Shown here: piece after piece, positions 63,073 to 64,000 of the stretch
How the letters are laid out: each line of letters starts with the position of its first letter
How positions within the stretch are numbered: position 1 is the stretch's first letter
NCBI GenBank assembly: GCA_017794705.1
Contig: CP051235.1
Span: forward strand, 2,877,001 to 2,941,000
From: Devosia sp.
GTDB taxonomy: Bacteria > Pseudomonadota > Alphaproteobacteria > Rhizobiales > Devosiaceae
Length of the DNA stretch: 64,000 nucleotides
Reading direction: 5' to 3'
Notes under the pieces: model-generated
Told to the model about the DNA's origin: nothing
Databases searched by the model: none
Seen by the model: only the letters and a program-made list of their open reading frames with translations
Position numbers and translations under genes: made by a program

Positions 63073-64000
63073 ATTCGACCGTAAAGACTCTCCGCCCGTT
63101 CGCCATCTTCCAGCCGGAACCGGTGATCGGCGGGCGGATGCGCCCGCTGTTCGCATTCCATGCGGGGGCAAATGCGGCAGCCGACACCGATGGGCACAAT
63201 CTGGCTTTCGTTCCTGAGATCGAGCCCGTCCGAATAGATCATCCGCTTTGCCTGGCTGATATGACAGCCCAGTCCGATCGAGAAATGCCGGCGTGGCGCA
63301 TTGTGGCGGTGGCCGCCCTTTTCGAAACTGCGGGCGATGCAGAAATAGGTCTGCCCGTCGGGCATCTGGCTCAATTGCACATTGGTACGTCCGGGCGCCA
63401 GAAAAGCCGAATAGACATTCCAGCGTGGGCAAGCACCCGAGTGGCGCGGGATGTGAATGCCGGACAGCGAGAAGCGCTTGGATATGTTGCCGGCGATATC
63501 GGTGCGCACCAGATGCAGCGGAATACCTTGCATGCCGGGACGCTGCAGTGTCGTCAGGCGGTGACACACCTGTTCGAAACTGGCACCGAACTGCCGCGCC
63601 AGCCGGTCGATGTCGTAGCGGCTGTCCTCCGCCGCTCTGAAAAAGCGCGCGTAGGGCATGAGGAGCGCTGCCGCGAAATAGGCGGCCAGCACGTTCCGGG
63701 CCAGTGCCGGGGCATCCTGTCCGGGCAGGTTGGACTGATCGATGATCTCGTGGATCGCTCCATCTGCCGCGAGCAGGGCGATCTGGTGGGCTACCTGAAA
63801 CAGGGCCGTCTCCGGCGGCAGCAAGTCGGAGACTTCCAGCACTCGTCCGTCGCTGGACAGGCGCCGGGCTATGCCGCGCGGCAGCGAGGTCAGCCGGTAA
63901 TCCATGCCGAACACATTAAACATATAGGTTCTAATGCCCTGTTCGAATGTCTCCGATGCGCTGTCGACGTCGGCGCGCACTCGCTCGGCAGCTTGCTCGA
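63069..64000 (-). CDS. ScfR-like regulator (short-chain fatty acyl type), ImmA/IrrE and Cys-rich domains; 5'-truncated
   Basis: The frame is open to the right edge, so the N-terminal part (normally an XRE helix-turn-helix) lies outside. The visible ~310 residues hold an IrrE/ImmA-like segment (VAHQIALLA, ARNVLAAYFAAALLMPYARFF, SFEQVCHRLTTLQRPGMQGIP) and the C-terminal Cys/His domain with VGCRICPRMECEQRAHPP. RamB/ScfR-type regulators sense acyl-CoA and control acetate or propionate metabolism. It converges with the small membrane protein gene, overlapping its 3' end by 4 nt. Confidence 0.88.
   Translation of the reverse strand, partial: EQAAERVRADVDSASETFEQGIRTYMFNVFGMDYRLTSLPRGIARRLSSDGRVLEVSDLLPPETALFQVAHQIALLAADGAIHEIIDQSNLPGQDAPALARNVLAAYFAAALLMPYARFFRAAEDSRYDIDRLARQFGASFEQVCHRLTTLQRPGMQGIPLHLVRTDIAGNISKRFSLSGIHIPRHSGACPRWNVYSAFLAPGRTNVQLSQMPDGQTYFCIARSFEKGGHRHNAPRRHFSIGLGCHISQAKRMIYSDGLDLRNESQIVPIGVGCRICPRMECEQRAHPPADHRFRLEDGERAESLYGRI

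Overview
The window is GC-rich (roughly 60-65%), densely coded DNA from an alphaproteobacterium, most likely a member of the Hyphomicrobiales (Rhizobiales). The grounds are gene content and order (urtABCDE joined to ureDA-hupE-ureB, a PuuE-UraD fusion, an ScfR-type regulator, many peptide-type ABC transporters) and a CGTCA...CTCGGGCTTGACC-type palindromic intergenic repeat. I cannot name a genus. No rRNA, tRNA, CRISPR array, insertion sequence or phage gene was seen.

Layout. 1-2.6 kb: the end of a peptide/nickel-type ABC transporter (a permease fused to its ATPase, then a second ATPase) and a FadR-type GntR regulator. 2.8-4.8 kb: a fused Gfo/Idh/MocA-aldo/keto reductase. 5.2-10.9 kb: the urea transporter urtABCDE behind a textbook sigma-54 promoter with two NtrC-like boxes upstream. 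10.9-21.2 kb: urease genes in three blocks. ureD-ureA-hupE-ureB-lprI-like is followed by an opposite-strand secreted protein; then come ureC, two GNAT acetyltransferases and a DUF2726 protein; then opposite-strand YrhK-like and TrhA/hemolysin III genes; then mliC-like-ureE-ureF-ureG. 21.3-23.4 kb: a short citrate-synthase-like protein, a VOC protein and hydroxypyruvate isomerase. 23.6-34.6 kb: a ten-gene unit with an M20 deacylase, a dipeptide-type ABC transporter, an aldehyde dehydrogenase, an SDR, a TTC38-like protein and a P1 aminopeptidase. 34.7-43.6 kb: assorted genes (membrane proteins, GtrA, methyltransferase, ThuA, ZntB/CorA, a secreted GH5-like glycosidase, a DEAD-box helicase, GNAT, a CPT-like kinase). 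43.6-60.5 kb: purine catabolism. 60.9-61.6 kb: a gene-free repeat region. 61.6-64 kb: an esterase, a small membrane protein and a truncated ScfR-like regulator.

How it works together. The purine block encodes guanine to xanthine (guaD), xanthine to urate (xdhABC), urate to 5-hydroxyisourate (puuD), hydrolysis (uraH), decarboxylation to allantoin and ring opening (fused puuE-uraD), allantoate cleavage (alc) and ureidoglycolate cleavage (allA). The last two steps release urea, which the window's urease converts to ammonia; urtABCDE imports extra urea. The glyoxylate released may connect to hyi, but no glyoxylate carboligase is in the window. A BMP-type ABC transporter translationally coupled to xdhC is the likely purine importer. 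The sigma-54/NtrC-type control region in front of urtA fits nitrogen-limitation control.

The least explained features are: two unrelated lysozyme-inhibitor-type periplasmic genes, each overlapping a urease gene by 4 nt; the opposite-strand secreted gene that splits the urease operon; a second deaminase coupled to allA; and the reductase fusion at 2.8 kb.
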